Positions 29,895 through 45,022 of a stretch of DNA of 64,000 nt are shown here, in pieces (the stretch's first letter is position 1; each line of letters opens with the position of its first letter). The notes under the pieces are model-generated. The model searched no databases, had not been told where the DNA came from, and was given only the letters and a program-made list of their open reading frames with translations. This stretch comes from Umezawaea beigongshangensis. Lineage in GTDB: Bacteria > Actinomycetota > Actinomycetes > Mycobacteriales > Pseudonocardiaceae. The translations under genes were made by a program, and so were the position numbers. Where the stretch lies: contig NZ_JAEIOJ010000007.1 of assembly GCF_016464305.1 (NCBI RefSeq), forward strand, positions 248,001-312,000, written 5' to 3'.

Positions 29895-30446
29895 ATGACC
29901 AAGGCGCTGATCGTCGTCGACGTGCAGAACGACTTCTGCGAGGGCGGCTCGCTGGCCGTCGCCGGTGGGGCGGCGGTGGCCGCCGCCGTGTCCCGGCACA
30001 TCGCCGCGGGCGGGTACGACCACGTCGTCGCCACCAGGGACTACCACGTCGACCCCGGCTCGCACTTCAGCTCCACGCCCGACTACGTCGACTCCTGGCC
30101 CGTGCACTGCGTCGCCGGCACGGCGGGCGCGTCGTTCCACCCGGAGCTGGACGTGACGGGGATCGAGGCGGTGTTCTCCAAGGGCGAGTACGCGGCGGCC
30201 TACTCGGGTTTCGAGGGTGCGGCCGGTGACGGCTCCGACCTCACGACGTGGCTGCGGGCGCACGACGTGGACGCCGTCGACGTCGTGGGCATCGCGACCG
30301 ACCACTGCGTGCGGGCCACCGCCCTGGACGCGGCGGCGGCCGGGTTCAGCACGACGGTGCTGCTGGACCTCACCGCCGGGGTGTCGGAGCCGACCGTGCG
30401 GACCGCCCTGGCGCGGTTGCGCGAAGCGGGCGTCGAACTGGCCTGA
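29895..30446 (+). CDS. pncA: Nicotinamidase (pyrazinamidase)
   Basis: 183 residues. Hydrolyses nicotinamide to nicotinate. Catalytic residues: Asp9 in VVDVQNDF, Lys96 in VFSKGEY and Cys138 in GIATDHCV; metal ligands Asp49, His51, His57 and His71 are all in place and numbered almost as in mycobacterial PncA. Family enzymes activate the drug pyrazinamide. The short gap to pncB implies one transcript, and a terminator follows. Confidence 0.95.
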   Translation: MTKALIVVDVQNDFCEGGSLAVAGGAAVAAAVSRHIAAGGYDHVVATRDYHVDPGSHFSSTPDYVDSWPVHCVAGTAGASFHPELDVTGIEAVFSKGEYAAAYSGFEGAAGDGSDLTTWLRAHDVDAVDVVGIATDHCVRATALDAAAAGFSTTVLLDLTAGVSEPTVRTALARLREAGVELA

Positions 30447-30450
30447 GGCC

Positions 30451-30475
30451 GTGGCCGCCCGCACCGGGCGGCCAC
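30451..30475. terminator. Bidirectional hairpin terminator
   Basis: 10-bp stem (30451-30460 with 30466-30475), loop GCACC, between convergent pncA and the secreted-protein gene. Confidence 0.75.
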
Positions 30476-30484
30476 CTCGCTCGC

Positions 30485-31147
30485 TCAGGGGGTCGGCGCG
30501 CACTCCGTCGAGCCCACGACCAGGCCGCCGGTGAGACCGGAGGCCGGGGTGAACTCGAAGCGCATCAGGTTCATCGCGATGCTGCCGTCGTTGGGCTCGG
30601 GCAGGACCACCTCGCTGAAGATCACCCGCGCGAGCACGGTCCCGTCGGGCCTCGTCACCTCGTGCAGGTGGTTCGTCGGGACCTGCTCGGGCAGGCCGGC
30701 GAAGCCGGTCACGCCGCTGACCTGCCAGCCCGCGTTCGTGCCGGTCTGCGTCGCGTCGCACACGATCTTCCAGGTGCCGACCTTGAGCCGCGGGCCGCCG
30801 GCCGGCACCAGCGCCGACAGCTCGAACTTCTCCCCCGTCGCCTCGGAGTGCGTGGTGGTCACCGAGTTGACCTCGTCCACGACCGTCCTGGTGCAGGACG
30901 ACGCGCCCGCGCCGAACGCGAGACCTCCGACGGCGACCGGGACGGAGGTGTTGGTGGTGGCGCCGTCGACGTCGCAGGGCGCGAGCGTCTCGACGGTGAC
31001 GGCCTCCCCGTTCCTGGTGAAGTCGGCCGAGCCGACCGAGGCGACGCCCGCGAGGGCGTCGGCGCGGGCCGGTGCTGCCGAGGCGAGCAGGCCCGTGACG
31101 AGTGCCGCTGCCACCAGGCCGGCCCTGTGCACGCCGGTGCCGTTCAT
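30485..31147 (-). CDS. Secreted protein, choice-of-anchor P-like
   Basis: 220 residues with a clear signal peptide ([19 protein letters not shown]). The mature part is beta-rich, with four cysteines ([24 protein letters not shown]) that could form two disulfides. It resembles the choice-of-anchor P family of actinobacterial exported proteins; I assign that only tentatively. No catalytic motif. A GGGGAA ribosome site precedes the ATG. Confidence 0.65.
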   Translation of the reverse strand: MNGTGVHRAGLVAAALVTGLLASAAPARADALAGVASVGSADFTRNGEAVTVETLAPCDVDGATTNTSVPVAVGGLAFGAGASSCTRTVVDEVNSVTTTHSEATGEKFELSALVPAGGPRLKVGTWKIVCDATQTGTNAGWQVSGVTGFAGLPEQVPTNHLHEVTRPDGTVLARVIFSEVVLPEPNDGSIAMNLMRFEFTPASGLTGGLVVGSTECAPTP

Positions 31148-31507
31148 CTGTTCCCCTATCTGCTCCGGTCGGGGGTCCTCACGCCGGTCACCGGCGGTCC
31201 ACCCCCGCCGCGATCATCGGTGGGAACGGCCGGACGGGTGGTGGTTCGCCGCCCCATGTCACTCGTCCGATCACACGCACAACCCGACCGGGTGGTCGGT
31301 GAGGTGCCGCGAGCCCGGTCCGGCACGCGCTCCGGACGCCCGAGGTCTCCTCGGCGCGTCCGAGGAGGACCACGGCCGCGGGCCGCGGCCGTCCCGAGCA
31401 CTGGAACCCCTCCGTGAGGTGCGCAACTTTGCGGGACGACGACGGGGACCGCGGCGGTGTCCGGCGGTTAGCCTCCGGGAAGTTCCACCGATGACCTGGA
31501 GGTTCCC
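31148..31507. other. Gene-free 360 bp upstream of bioY
   Basis: No gene is supported. It contains hairpins CTCCTCGG/CCGAGGAG near 31347-31367 and ACGGCCGCG/CGCGGCCGT (31372-31380/31384-31392), and a TTAGCCT box (31469-31475) that may be the bioY -10. No known riboswitch consensus is visible. Confidence 0.5.
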
Positions 31508-32086
31508 GTGTCCGTGCTCGCCGTTCCCCGCCGTGCGGTGCTCGCCGACTTCGTCCCCGGCGCACTGGCGCGCGACGTCGCGCTCGTCGTCGCCGGCGCC
31601 GCGCTGACCGGGCTCGCCGCCCAGGTCGCGCTGCCCGTGCCCGGCAGCCCCGTCCCGATCACCGGCCAGACCTTCGCCGCGCTGCTCGTCGGCGCGTCCC
31701 TCGGCTGGCAGCGGGGCGTCACGTCGATGGTGCTGTACCTGATCGCGGGCGTCGCGGGCGTGCCGTGGTTCCAGGGCGGCTCCTCCGGGGCCCCCGCGTC
31801 GCTGGGCTACGTGATCGGCTTCGTCTTCGCCGGTGCCGTCGTCGGCGCGCTGGCCGCGCGCGGCGGTGACCGCACGCCGGTCCGCACCGTGGGCACGATG
31901 GCGCTGGGCAGCCTGGTGATCTACGCGTTCGGCGTGCCGTGGCTGATGGCGGCGGCCGACATGGGCTTCGGGACCGCGCTCCAGGTCGGCGTCGTGCCGT
32001 TCCTGATCGGCGACGCCGTCAAGACCGTGCTGGCCGCTGGCCTGCTGCCCGCCTCCTGGTCGCTGGTGCGCCGCTTCCGGAGCTGA
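31508..32086 (+). CDS. bioY: Biotin transporter substrate-binding subunit BioY
   Basis: 192 residues with six transmembrane helices. S component of an ECF-type biotin transporter. Signatures: PVPGSPVPITGQTFAALLVG in the first loop, GWQRGVTSMVLYLIAGVAGVPWF and the C-terminal PFLIGDAVKTVLAAGLLP. The energising components (BioM/BioN or generic EcfAT) are not in the window. GGAGG lies 5 nt before GTG 31508. Confidence 0.94.
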   Translation: MSVLAVPRRAVLADFVPGALARDVALVVAGAALTGLAAQVALPVPGSPVPITGQTFAALLVGASLGWQRGVTSMVLYLIAGVAGVPWFQGGSSGAPASLGYVIGFVFAGAVVGALAARGGDRTPVRTVGTMALGSLVIYAFGVPWLMAAADMGFGTALQVGVVPFLIGDAVKTVLAAGLLPASWSLVRRFRS

Positions 32087-32093
32087 CGCTCCC

Positions 32094-32121
32094 GGCGCGG
32101 GGCGCGCTCGCGCCCCGCGCC
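32094..32121 (+). terminator. Hairpin terminator after bioY
   Basis: 12-bp stem (32094-32105 with 32110-32121), loop GCTC, separating bioY from the helicase gene. Confidence 0.78.
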
Positions 32122-32164
32122 GTGCTCGGGCCGGAGCGAGCGGCGCGACGGGTACCGTCTTCGC

Positions 32165-34198
32165 GTGCCCGCCCCGATTCCCCCCACCCGTGCACTGCTC
32201 GCCACCGCCGTCGAAGCGGTCGGTGGCGCGGAACGTCCAGGCCAGGTCGAGATGGCGGAGGCCGTCGACCGGTCCATCCGCACCGGTGAGCACCTCGCCG
32301 TGCAGGCGGGCACCGGCACCGGCAAGTCGCTGGCCTACCTCGTCCCCTCGGTGCGCCACGCGATCGCCGAGGAGGACACCGTCGTCGTGTCGACCGCGAC
32401 GATCGCGCTCCAGCGCCAGCTCGTCGACCGCGACCTGCCGCGCCTCGCGAAGGCGCTGCGCGCGGAGCTGGGACGCGAGCCGCGCTTCGCGATCCTCAAG
32501 GGCCGCCGCAACTACCTGTGCATGCACCGCGTGCACAACGGTGCGCCCGACGAGCCGGACGAGGCCGCGCTGTTCGACCCGTTCGCCGTGTCGCGGCTCG
32601 GGCGCGAGGTGAAGCGGCTGCACGAGTGGTCCTCCGACACCGAGACCGGCGACCGCGACGAGCTGGTGCCCGGCGTGAGCGACCAGGCGTGGCGGCAGGT
32701 GTCCGTCACCGCCAAGGAGTGCCTCGGCGTCGCCAAGTGCCCCGTCGGCACCGACTGCTTCGCCGAGCGGGCCAGGGCCGAGGCCGGCAGGGCCGACGTG
32801 GTCGTGACCAACCACGCGATGCTCGCGATCGACGCCCTGGAGGGCTACCAGGTGCTGCCCGACCACGACGTCGTCGTGATCGACGAGGCGCACGACCTCG
32901 TGGACCGCGTGACGTCCGTGGCCACCGAGGAGCTGAGCGCGTCCGCCATCGCCACCGCGGCGCGGCGCTGCGGGCGGCTCGTCGCGGACGAGGTCGCCGA
33001 CCGGATGCACGAGGCGAGCGACGGTCTCGCGATGATCCTGGAGGAGCTGCCCGTCGGGCGGCTGGACGAGATGCCGACGGCGCTCGCCGGAGCCCTGCGG
33101 GTCACCAGGGACGCGGCGCACGCGTGCATCACCTCGCTCGGGCCGGAGCGCAAGGAGGACGTGGAGGGCGCCACGTCCCGCAAGCTCGCGATGTCCCTGC
33201 TGGAGGAGGTGCACGACTGCGCCGTGCGCCTGCTGGAGGCGTTCGACGGGGACGAGGCCGACCGCCGCGACGTGGTCTGGGTGTCCGGCGACTTCGCCGA
33301 CCGGGGCAAGGCGCCGTCCCTGCGGGTCGCGCCGCTCGGCGTGGGCGGCCTGCTGCGGGAGCGGCTGTTCGGCAAGCGCACCACGGTCCTCACGTCCGCC
33401 ACTCTCACCCTCGGCGGCGCGTTCGACACCCTGGCCCGGCAGTGGGGGCTGCCGCCGTCGTCGTCGGTGCGCAAGGCCGAGGGCGCGGCGTCGGACAAGG
33501 AGCCGCCGTCGGACGGCGACGCGCCCCGGTGGAGCGGGCTCGACGTGGGCTCGCCGTTCTCCCACGCCACCAGCGGCATCCTCTACGTGGCGCGGCACCT
33601 GCCGCCGCCCGGCCGCGACGGGCTGCCGCCGGAGTACCTGGACGAGTTGCAGGGTCTCGTGGAGGCCGCCGGAGGGCGCACGCTCGGGCTGTTCTCGTCG
33701 ATGCGGGCGGCGAAGGCCGCGGCCGAGGTGCTGCGGGACCGCCTGGAGCACACCGTGCTGTGCCAGGGCGACGACGCGACCGGCCAGCTCGTGACCCGGT
33801 TCGCCGCAGACCCGCGGAGCTGCCTGTTCGGCACGCTGTCGCTGTGGCAGGGCGTCGACGTGCCCGGCCCCTCGCTGCAGCTCGTCGTGATGGACCGCAT
33901 CCCGTTCCCGCGTCCCGACGACCCGCTGGCCTCGGCCCGGCAGCGCGCCGTCGCCGCGCGCGGCGGCAACGGCTTCCTGGGCGTGGCGGCCACCCACGCG
34001 GCCCTGCTGCTGGCCCAGGGCGCGGGCCGCCTGCTCCGCTCGATGAACGACAGGGGCGTGGTCGCGATCCTGGACCCCCGCCTGGCCACCGCCCGCTACG
34101 GCGGCTTCCTCCGCGCGTCGCTGCCCCCGTTCTGGACCACCTACGACCCCGAGGTGGTCAAGGCGGCCCTGAAGCGCCTGGACGCCGCCTCCTCCTGA
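32165..34198 (+). CDS. dinG: DinG/XPD-family ATP-dependent DNA helicase
   Basis: 677 residues. A 5'-3' superfamily 2 helicase with an iron-sulfur cluster. Walker A VQAGTGTGKSLAYL near residue 50, DEAH box VVIDEAHDLVDR near 242, and the cluster cysteines in RRNYLCMHRV, KECLGVAKCPVGTDCF. The C-terminal half has FSSMRAAKAAAEVL, SLWQGVDVPG and AQGAGRLLRSMNDRGVVAILDPR. TACCGT (32153-32158) is 6 nt before GTG 32165, hence leaderless. Probable role: removing R-loops or replication obstacles. Confidence 0.92.
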   Translation: MPAPIPPTRALLATAVEAVGGAERPGQVEMAEAVDRSIRTGEHLAVQAGTGTGKSLAYLVPSVRHAIAEEDTVVVSTATIALQRQLVDRDLPRLAKALRAELGREPRFAILKGRRNYLCMHRVHNGAPDEPDEAALFDPFAVSRLGREVKRLHEWSSDTETGDRDELVPGVSDQAWRQVSVTAKECLGVAKCPVGTDCFAERARAEAGRADVVVTNHAMLAIDALEGYQVLPDHDVVVIDEAHDLVDRVTSVATEELSASAIATAARRCGRLVADEVADRMHEASDGLAMILEELPVGRLDEMPTALAGALRVTRDAAHACITSLGPERKEDVEGATSRKLAMSLLEEVHDCAVRLLEAFDGDEADRRDVVWVSGDFADRGKAPSLRVAPLGVGGLLRERLFGKRTTVLTSATLTLGGAFDTLARQWGLPPSSSVRKAEGAASDKEPPSDGDAPRWSGLDVGSPFSHATSGILYVARHLPPPGRDGLPPEYLDELQGLVEAAGGRTLGLFSSMRAAKAAAEVLRDRLEHTVLCQGDDATGQLVTRFAADPRSCLFGTLSLWQGVDVPGPSLQLVVMDRIPFPRPDDPLASARQRAVAARGGNGFLGVAATHAALLLAQGAGRLLRSMNDRGVVAILDPRLATARYGGFLRASLPPFWTTYDPEVVKAALKRLDAASS

Positions 34199-34200
34199 CC

Positions 34201-34264
34201 CCGAGTTGAGCGTTCGAGCACCCCGAGTGGAGCGTTCGAGCACCGCGAGGTGAGCACTCGGGCC
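34201..34264. repeat. Imperfect 22-bp tandem repeat after dinG
   Basis: Two near-identical 22-mers (34201-34222 and 34223-34244, one difference) with core GAGCGTTCGAGCACC, and a decayed third copy to 34264. A related copy lies at 40680-40700 after another stop codon. Confidence 0.75.
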
Positions 34265-34330
34265 CGGAACACGTCCACCTCGTCCTGCCCGGAAGGCCGG
34301 CCGCGGTGCGCGAACGGGCGACTCGTGCGG

Positions 34331-35776
34331 TCAGCCGTCCACCAGGAGCCCCCGGAGGGGTCCCTGGAGGCGGGCGGCCCGGCGGGACGCGCCCGGCAGC
34401 AGGGTGAGGCGGTGGGTGCGGCGAGCGCCCCGGTCCTCCAGGTCGGCCTGCTCCTGCGCGATCGGGCGCCACATCCCGTCCACGACGGTGGCGGGGTCGC
34501 CGGCCAGCTCCTCCTCCGGACGCTGGAGGTGCTCCGACCACAGGCGCAGGCGCGTGCGGCGGATCAGGTCCGCGTCGTCGGTCACCACGTTGACCTCGGT
34601 GTCGTTGAACAGCGAGTGCTCGTTCAGGTTCGCCGAGCCGATCGTCATCCACTCGTCGTCCACGATGCCCAGCTTGGCGTGCACGTACACCGGGGCTGAG
34701 TCGTCGCCGTCGTGCGCCGTCAGCGTGACCGCCACGATCAGGTGCTCACCGCCCTCCGCCGCCAGGAGCCTGCCGAGCTGCCCGCGCGTGGTGTCCGCGC
34801 CGTTGCTGGGCTTGCGCGGCAGCACCAGCACCAGGCGGAAGTCCTCCGTCGGAGGGTTGCGCAGCTTGTCCAGCAGCACCTCCGTCACCTCGGGCGACCA
34901 CAGGAACTGGTTCTCCAGGTACACCAGGCGCCGCGCCGAGCGCAGGGCGCGCAGGTAGCTGTCCAGGATCGAGAACTCGCCGCGCGGCGCGAAGTCGTAG
35001 GTCTTCTCCGGAACGGTCCGCACCAGCTGCACCCGCGACGGCCCGGCCGGCGCCGGGGTGCGGGGTTCGGGCAGGTCCCGCTCGTCCGACACCTCGACCC
35101 AGCGCTGCCGGAAGTGCTGGGCCACGTCGGCGACGACCGGCCCCTCCAGCCGCGTCGCCAGGTCGTGCCAGCCCAGCGGACGGTCCGGCGCGTGCTGCCG
35201 GTGGTCGTGCCGGTCGCCCTCCAGCGCGGTGAAGTCGATGCCGCCCACGAACGCGATCTCGTCGTCGACCACCACGATCTTCTCGTGGTGGCAGTGCAGC
35301 GTCCGCTCCCTGGCGTCGAGCACGCACCGCACGCGGCTGTCCTTCTCGAACTCGGCGCGCGCGTCCTTCGTGCCGCCGCGCGTCGGCTGGAACATCGGCA
35401 CCGGCGGCCCCGCCCACAGCAGCAGACGCACCGGCACGCGCTCCGCCGTCGCCGCCAGCAGTTCGCGCAGCGTCGGCGCACCGGCCTCCCTGCTCAGGCG
35501 GAAGTCCGGACTGGCGTGCCAGTTCGCGATGTGGACGTGCGACCTGGCGTTCTCGATCGCCTCCTGGATCTGCGGCAGCGCCTCCTCGCCGTCGATCAGG
35601 ACGCGCACGGCGTTGCCCTCGCGCACGGGACGCTCGGCGGCGAACCGGCCGGGCCCGGTGCGCCCCGGCAGCAGCTCCGACCAGCCGAGCTTGATCAGCC
35701 TGCGGCGGTGGTGAGCGCGCAGCACGCTTTCCAGTCCGTCGCCGAGACGGGCGTCGAGAACGTCCAGAAACCCCAT
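34331..35776 (-). CDS. Phospholipase D-like protein with two HKD motifs
   Basis: 481 residues. Both catalytic motifs are present: HCHHEKIVVVDD (about residue 165) and VHAKLGIVDDEWMTIGSANLNEHS (about 395), the layout of phospholipase D and cardiolipin synthase-like enzymes. No signal peptide or transmembrane helix is evident, so it is probably cytoplasmic. GGAGGGTC precedes the ATG. Only 21 bp separate it from the PTH2 stop on the same strand, so it may be the last gene of the serB unit. Substrate undetermined. Confidence 0.88.
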   Translation of the reverse strand: MGFLDVLDARLGDGLESVLRAHHRRRLIKLGWSELLPGRTGPGRFAAERPVREGNAVRVLIDGEEALPQIQEAIENARSHVHIANWHASPDFRLSREAGAPTLRELLAATAERVPVRLLLWAGPPVPMFQPTRGGTKDARAEFEKDSRVRCVLDARERTLHCHHEKIVVVDDEIAFVGGIDFTALEGDRHDHRQHAPDRPLGWHDLATRLEGPVVADVAQHFRQRWVEVSDERDLPEPRTPAPAGPSRVQLVRTVPEKTYDFAPRGEFSILDSYLRALRSARRLVYLENQFLWSPEVTEVLLDKLRNPPTEDFRLVLVLPRKPSNGADTTRGQLGRLLAAEGGEHLIVAVTLTAHDGDDSAPVYVHAKLGIVDDEWMTIGSANLNEHSLFNDTEVNVVTDDADLIRRTRLRLWSEHLQRPEEELAGDPATVVDGMWRPIAQEQADLEDRGARRTHRLTLLPGASRRAARLQGPLRGLLVDG

Positions 35777-35797
35777 GACCCTCCGGATTGACCGGTA

Positions 35798-41295
<5,498 letters not shown>

Positions 41296-41299
<4 letters not shown>

Positions 41300-41907
41300 G
41301 ACGTTCCTCTCGTCTCGGTCCGGAAGCGCAGCAACCACTCCAGGCACTCGGCGCGCTGCCTGGCCTGGTGCAGGTCGTCGCCCCACACGTACACGCCGTG
41401 CCGGGCCACGATCAGCGCGGGCACGTCGGCCGAGAAGCCCCGCTCGAACGCGTCGCCCAGCACGGTCATGTCCTGCGAGTTGGGCACGACCGGCACGACC
41501 ACCTCGTCGTCGTGGGCCGCGCGGCCGAAGCCCTTGAGCATCTCCAGGTCGCGCAGCACGACGCCGTCCGGCCAGAACTCCGCCGCGACCACGGGCGCCA
41601 CCGCGTGCACGTGGACCACCGCGCCAGCACCGGCCACGGCGGCGATCCGCGCGTGCAGCCCGGCCTCGGCGGACGGCACCCGCTCCGGGTGCGGCTGGTC
41701 GGCCACGGCCGCGCCGGTGCCGTCCACGACGACCACGTCGTGCCGCGTCAGCTCGCCCTTGTCGAGACCGCTGACGGTGACGGCCAGCCGCAGCGGGTCG
41801 CGCCCCAGCACGACGGACAGGTTGCCCGACGTGCCGCGCATCCAGCCCATCGCCGCGTACCGCGCGCACTCCCGCGCCAGCGCCCGCCCGGCCAGGTCGA
41901 GGCTCAC
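41296..41907 (-). CDS. mtnB: Methylthioribulose-1-phosphate dehydratase
   Basis: 203 residues of the class II aldolase fold. Dehydrates MTRu-1-P in methionine salvage. SGNLSVVL (substrate phosphate loop), SAEAGLHARIAA, the zinc ligands VVHVHAVAP and the later ARHGVYVWGDDLHQARQ are all present. It overlaps mtnC and mtnD by 4 bp each, so the operon is tightly coupled. Confidence 0.95.
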
Positions 41908-42620
41908 GGCGTCACCAGCTCCACCTCGTCCAGCGAGGCGACGACCGGGTGCGGGCCGAAGTCGGCGCGCTCCTGCGGTTCACCGGGCCGCGCGACGCCG
42001 ACGGTGCGCCAGCCGTCCTCGGCGGCGGCGTGCAGCTCGGCGGGGACGTCGGAGAGGAACACGACGTCCCGCGGCTGCGCGCCCAGCTCGTCGGCGATGC
42101 GCCGGTACGACGCGGCCTTGCGCTTCGGACCGGCGTTGACCGTGTCGAAGTGGTGCTCCAGCAGCCCGGTCAGGTCGCCCTCCGCGGTGTGCCGGAAGAA
42201 CGCGACCTGCCCCGCCACCGACCCGGACGAGAAGATCGCCAGCCGCAGACCGGCCGCGTGCCAGGCCCGCAGGGCCGGGGTGACGTCGGCGAACAGCTCC
42301 GCCACGAGGTCGCCGTCCGCGTACCCGCGCTGCCAGATCAGGCCCTGCAGCGTCTTGAGCGGGGTGACCTTCTGATCGGCGTCCATCCAGCCGTGCAGCG
42401 CGGCCACGACCTGCTCGGTGCCGGCCGTCTCGTCCAGCCCGGCCAGCTCGCGCACCTCCCGCACCGCGGCGGCCACCCGCGGGTCGGCGCCGTGCGCGTC
42501 GATCCACGGTCCGAGGCGGGGGCGCGCGTAGTCGTAGAGCACCACGAGCACCTGGTCGGTGGCGCTGAGGGTGCCCTCGATGTCCAGGACGACCCACCGG
42601 ACGGGGAACTGGGGTGTCAC
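41904..42620 (-). CDS. mtnC: Enolase-phosphatase E1
   Basis: 238 residues. A HAD enzyme that enolises and dephosphorylates DK-MTP-1-P to acireductone. The HAD motifs are VVLDIEGTLS (motif I, Asp and Glu as in the E1 family), IFSSGSVAGQ (motif II), GPKRKAASYRRIA (motif III lysine) and VFLSDVPAEL (motif IV). It overlaps mtnA and mtnB by 4 bp. Confidence 0.95.
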   Translation of the reverse strand: MTPQFPVRWVVLDIEGTLSATDQVLVVLYDYARPRLGPWIDAHGADPRVAAAVREVRELAGLDETAGTEQVVAALHGWMDADQKVTPLKTLQGLIWQRGYADGDLVAELFADVTPALRAWHAAGLRLAIFSSGSVAGQVAFFRHTAEGDLTGLLEHHFDTVNAGPKRKAASYRRIADELGAQPRDVVFLSDVPAELHAAAEDGWRTVGVARPGEPQERADFGPHPVVASLDEVELVTP

Positions 42621-43645
42621 GGTCGTGCTGTCCTCTCGGTGAACGGGTAGTGGGCGAGACCGTGCGGTGCGAACACGCCCCGATCGGTCACGACGGAGGT
42701 GACGAACCGGGGCGGCGTCACGTCGAACGCCGGGTACAGGCCGCGCACGCGCTCGCTCGCCGTGCGCTGGCCCAGGGTGTGCAGGACCTCGTCGCCGGAG
42801 CGGTGCTCGATCGGCACGTCCGCCGCGGTCGGCGCGAGCCGGTCGGGCGCCTGCACCAGCGCGAGGAACGGCAGGCCGAACGCGGACGCGGCCACGGCGA
42901 GGCCCAGCGTGCCGACCTTGTTGACCACGTGGCCGTCCATCGTGACCCGGTCCGCGGCCGTGAGCAGCACGTCCACGTCGCCGGAGCTCATCACCGACGC
43001 CCCCATGCCGTCGGTGATCAGCGTGGTCTCGACGCCCATCTCGGCCAGGGTCTCGGCGGTGAGCCGCGCTCCCTGGAGGTAGGGGCGGGTCTCGGTGCAG
43101 AGGAACCGCAAGCGCTTGCCGTCGCGCTGCGCGGCGGCCACGGTCTCGACCAGGTACAGGTCGGCCCAGCAGTGCGTCAGCACGCGGGCGCCGTCGTCGA
43201 GCAGCGACGCGGCGTGCGTGCCGAGCGCGCGGCTGCGCGAGCGGTAGCGCTCGTCACCGGCCCGCGCGCCGGTGAGCGCGGCGGCCTCCAGCTCGGCGCC
43301 GGAGACGGGCCCGGCCGCGTCCACCGCGCCCAGCACGGCCGCGACGGCCTTGCGGAGGTGGTTGTTGGTCGCGCGGGTCCTGATCAAGCGCTCGCCGGCC
43401 GCGTCCAGGTGCGCGCGAGCCGCCGCCGGGTCCAGGTCCGACGCCTCCCGCGCGGCGAGGACCATGCCCCACAGCGCGGCGAAGTACGGGCCCGAGGACT
43501 GGGTGACCATGTCCTCGACCGCCCGCGCGACCTCCTCCACGCTCGTGCAGCGCACCCACGTCCGCTCGAACGGGAAGGTGCGCCGGTCGAGCACGTGCAC
43601 GCCGTCGTCGGCCAGCCGGACGCTGTCCGCCAGCACCGGGGTCAT
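42617..43645 (-). CDS. mtnA: S-methyl-5-thioribose-1-phosphate isomerase
   Basis: 342 residues, eIF2B-like fold. Isomerises MTR-1-P to MTRu-1-P. Motifs: TRATNNHLRKA, VLTHCWADLYLVETV (catalytic cysteine region is partly altered), FLCTETRPYLQGARLTA, LITDGMGASVMSSGDVDVLLTAADRV and DGHVVNKVGTLGLAV. ATG 43645 overlaps the stop of the flavoprotein gene by one base (TGATG). The usual catalytic GCN-type cysteine loop reads THCW here, so activity should be confirmed. Confidence 0.9.
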   Translation of the reverse strand: MTPVLADSVRLADDGVHVLDRRTFPFERTWVRCTSVEEVARAVEDMVTQSSGPYFAALWGMVLAAREASDLDPAAARAHLDAAGERLIRTRATNNHLRKAVAAVLGAVDAAGPVSGAELEAAALTGARAGDERYRSRSRALGTHAASLLDDGARVLTHCWADLYLVETVAAAQRDGKRLRFLCTETRPYLQGARLTAETLAEMGVETTLITDGMGASVMSSGDVDVLLTAADRVTMDGHVVNKVGTLGLAVAASAFGLPFLALVQAPDRLAPTAADVPIEHRSGDEVLHTLGQRTASERVRGLYPAFDVTPPRFVTSVVTDRGVFAPHGLAHYPFTERTARP

Positions 43646-44805
43646 CAGCTGTACCCGGTGAACGCGGGGTGCGCGCCGGTGAGGAAGTACGCCCCCACCT
43701 CGCGCGCCTTGTAGGCGACCGGGTCGTGCAGGGTCAGCGTGCGGGCGTTGCGCCAGAACCGGTCGAACCCGTGCCCGGAGGCCGTGGCGCGGGCGCCGAC
43801 CTGCTCGAAGACCCGCGTGGTCACCTGGTTGACGACCCGCGTCGACACGACCTTGGCCTGCGAGATCGAGGTCGCGGCGGCGGCCCGCTGCTCGGCCGTG
43901 AGCGCCGTGCCGCGGTCCGCGACGAACGCCAGCTCCTCGGCGGCCCGGTCGGCGAGGAGCGCGGCGGCCCGGACGTCGGCGACCATCTCGCCGTAGCTCG
44001 CGAGGACGTGCGGGTCGTCGGTCGCGTGGTCGACGCCGCTCGCGAACCACGGCCGCGAGCGCGTGCGGGTGTACTCGGCGGCCTCGGCGAGCGCGCCCTC
44101 GGCGATGGCCACGTGGACGTGGGAGAGGACGAGCTGGAAGCCGAGGGCGGCGAGGGACAGCCGCGGGTGGTTCTCCTCCGGCTGCACGCCGAGGACGTCC
44201 TCGGCCGGCACGAACACCCGCTGGAACCGCACACCACCGCTGGCCGTGAGGCGCTGCCCGATGTTGTCCCAGCCGCCGGGGAAGTCGAGCCCGTCCACCC
44301 CGCCGCGCACGACGAACGTGACCTTCTCCCCCGTGTCGACGCGCGTGGCGCTGACGACCAGCCGGTCGGCGAGCGACGCGCCGGTGGCGAACGTCTTGGT
44401 CCCCTCGACCACGAACCCGCCGTCGACCGGCGTGAGCTGGAGCGCGGCGTCCAGCGGGTTGCTGACCCCGGCCCAGAAGAGCCGGTCCCGCGCGGTCTCG
44501 GCCCGCGTCCTGGCGGTCAGCTCCGCGTTGTCGAACAGCTCGGAGCGCCAGAGCTGGAGGTGGTGGTAGCCGAGCAGGTGACCGATGCTGGCGTCCGCGG
44601 CGGCGACGGTCCGGGTGACGGCGATGCGCGTGGCCCACCCGTCCCCGTCGAGCCCGACGGTGAGCAGGCCGGACTCGCGCAGCAGTTCCACCTCGCGCAC
44701 GGGGGGCAGGTTGGCGCGGTCCCGCTCGGCGGCGTCGGTGCGCAGGGTCGCGGCGACCTCGTCGGCAACGGCCAGCCACTTCTGGTCGGCTGCGGTGAAC
44801 GTCAT
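43645..44805 (-). CDS. Acyl-CoA dehydrogenase-fold flavoprotein, DszC/SfnB-like
   Basis: 386 residues. Closest in layout to the SfnB/DszC group, flavin-dependent monooxygenases or desulfurising enzymes built on the acyl-CoA dehydrogenase fold: ASIGHLLGYHHLQLW, GTKTFATGASLADRLVVSA, FPGGWDNIGQRLTASGGVRF and QVGARATASGHGFDRFWRNARTLTLHDPVAYK. TAGGCT (44817-44812, minus strand) is 6 nt before the ATG, so it starts the leaderless mtn operon. A role in handling sulfur compounds is inferred from fold and operon. Confidence 0.82.
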   Translation of the reverse strand: MTFTAADQKWLAVADEVAATLRTDAAERDRANLPPVREVELLRESGLLTVGLDGDGWATRIAVTRTVAAADASIGHLLGYHHLQLWRSELFDNAELTARTRAETARDRLFWAGVSNPLDAALQLTPVDGGFVVEGTKTFATGASLADRLVVSATRVDTGEKVTFVVRGGVDGLDFPGGWDNIGQRLTASGGVRFQRVFVPAEDVLGVQPEENHPRLSLAALGFQLVLSHVHVAIAEGALAEAAEYTRTRSRPWFASGVDHATDDPHVLASYGEMVADVRAAALLADRAAEELAFVADRGTALTAEQRAAAATSISQAKVVSTRVVNQVTTRVFEQVGARATASGHGFDRFWRNARTLTLHDPVAYKAREVGAYFLTGAHPAFTGYS

Positions 44806-45022
44806 GCGTCGAGCCTAGAAGGCTCGTTCCCCCGCACCAACCGCTCCTGCCCCGTGGAACGGCCCTCGGCGGGGAACGTGGCGGGAGACGCCGCTTCAGC
44901 TGGTCCGCTCGCCACGAGGGTGGGCCACAAGAGTGATCCTTCGTCCACGTCCCCGTCCGCGGGGTTCTGGGGCCAATACCATCGCGGCTCCGCGACTGGC
45001 GCGAGAGCGAACCGGAGGTGGC

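Noticed and set aside
28218-30761. 847-codon minus-strand open frame through pncB and pncA
   Set aside because: Only its last 99 codons are real (clpS); the rest is the antisense shadow of the NAD salvage genes.
44806-45022. SAM or other riboswitch in front of the mtn operon
   Set aside because: The -10 box lies 6 nt before the first start codon, leaving no leader for a riboswitch.
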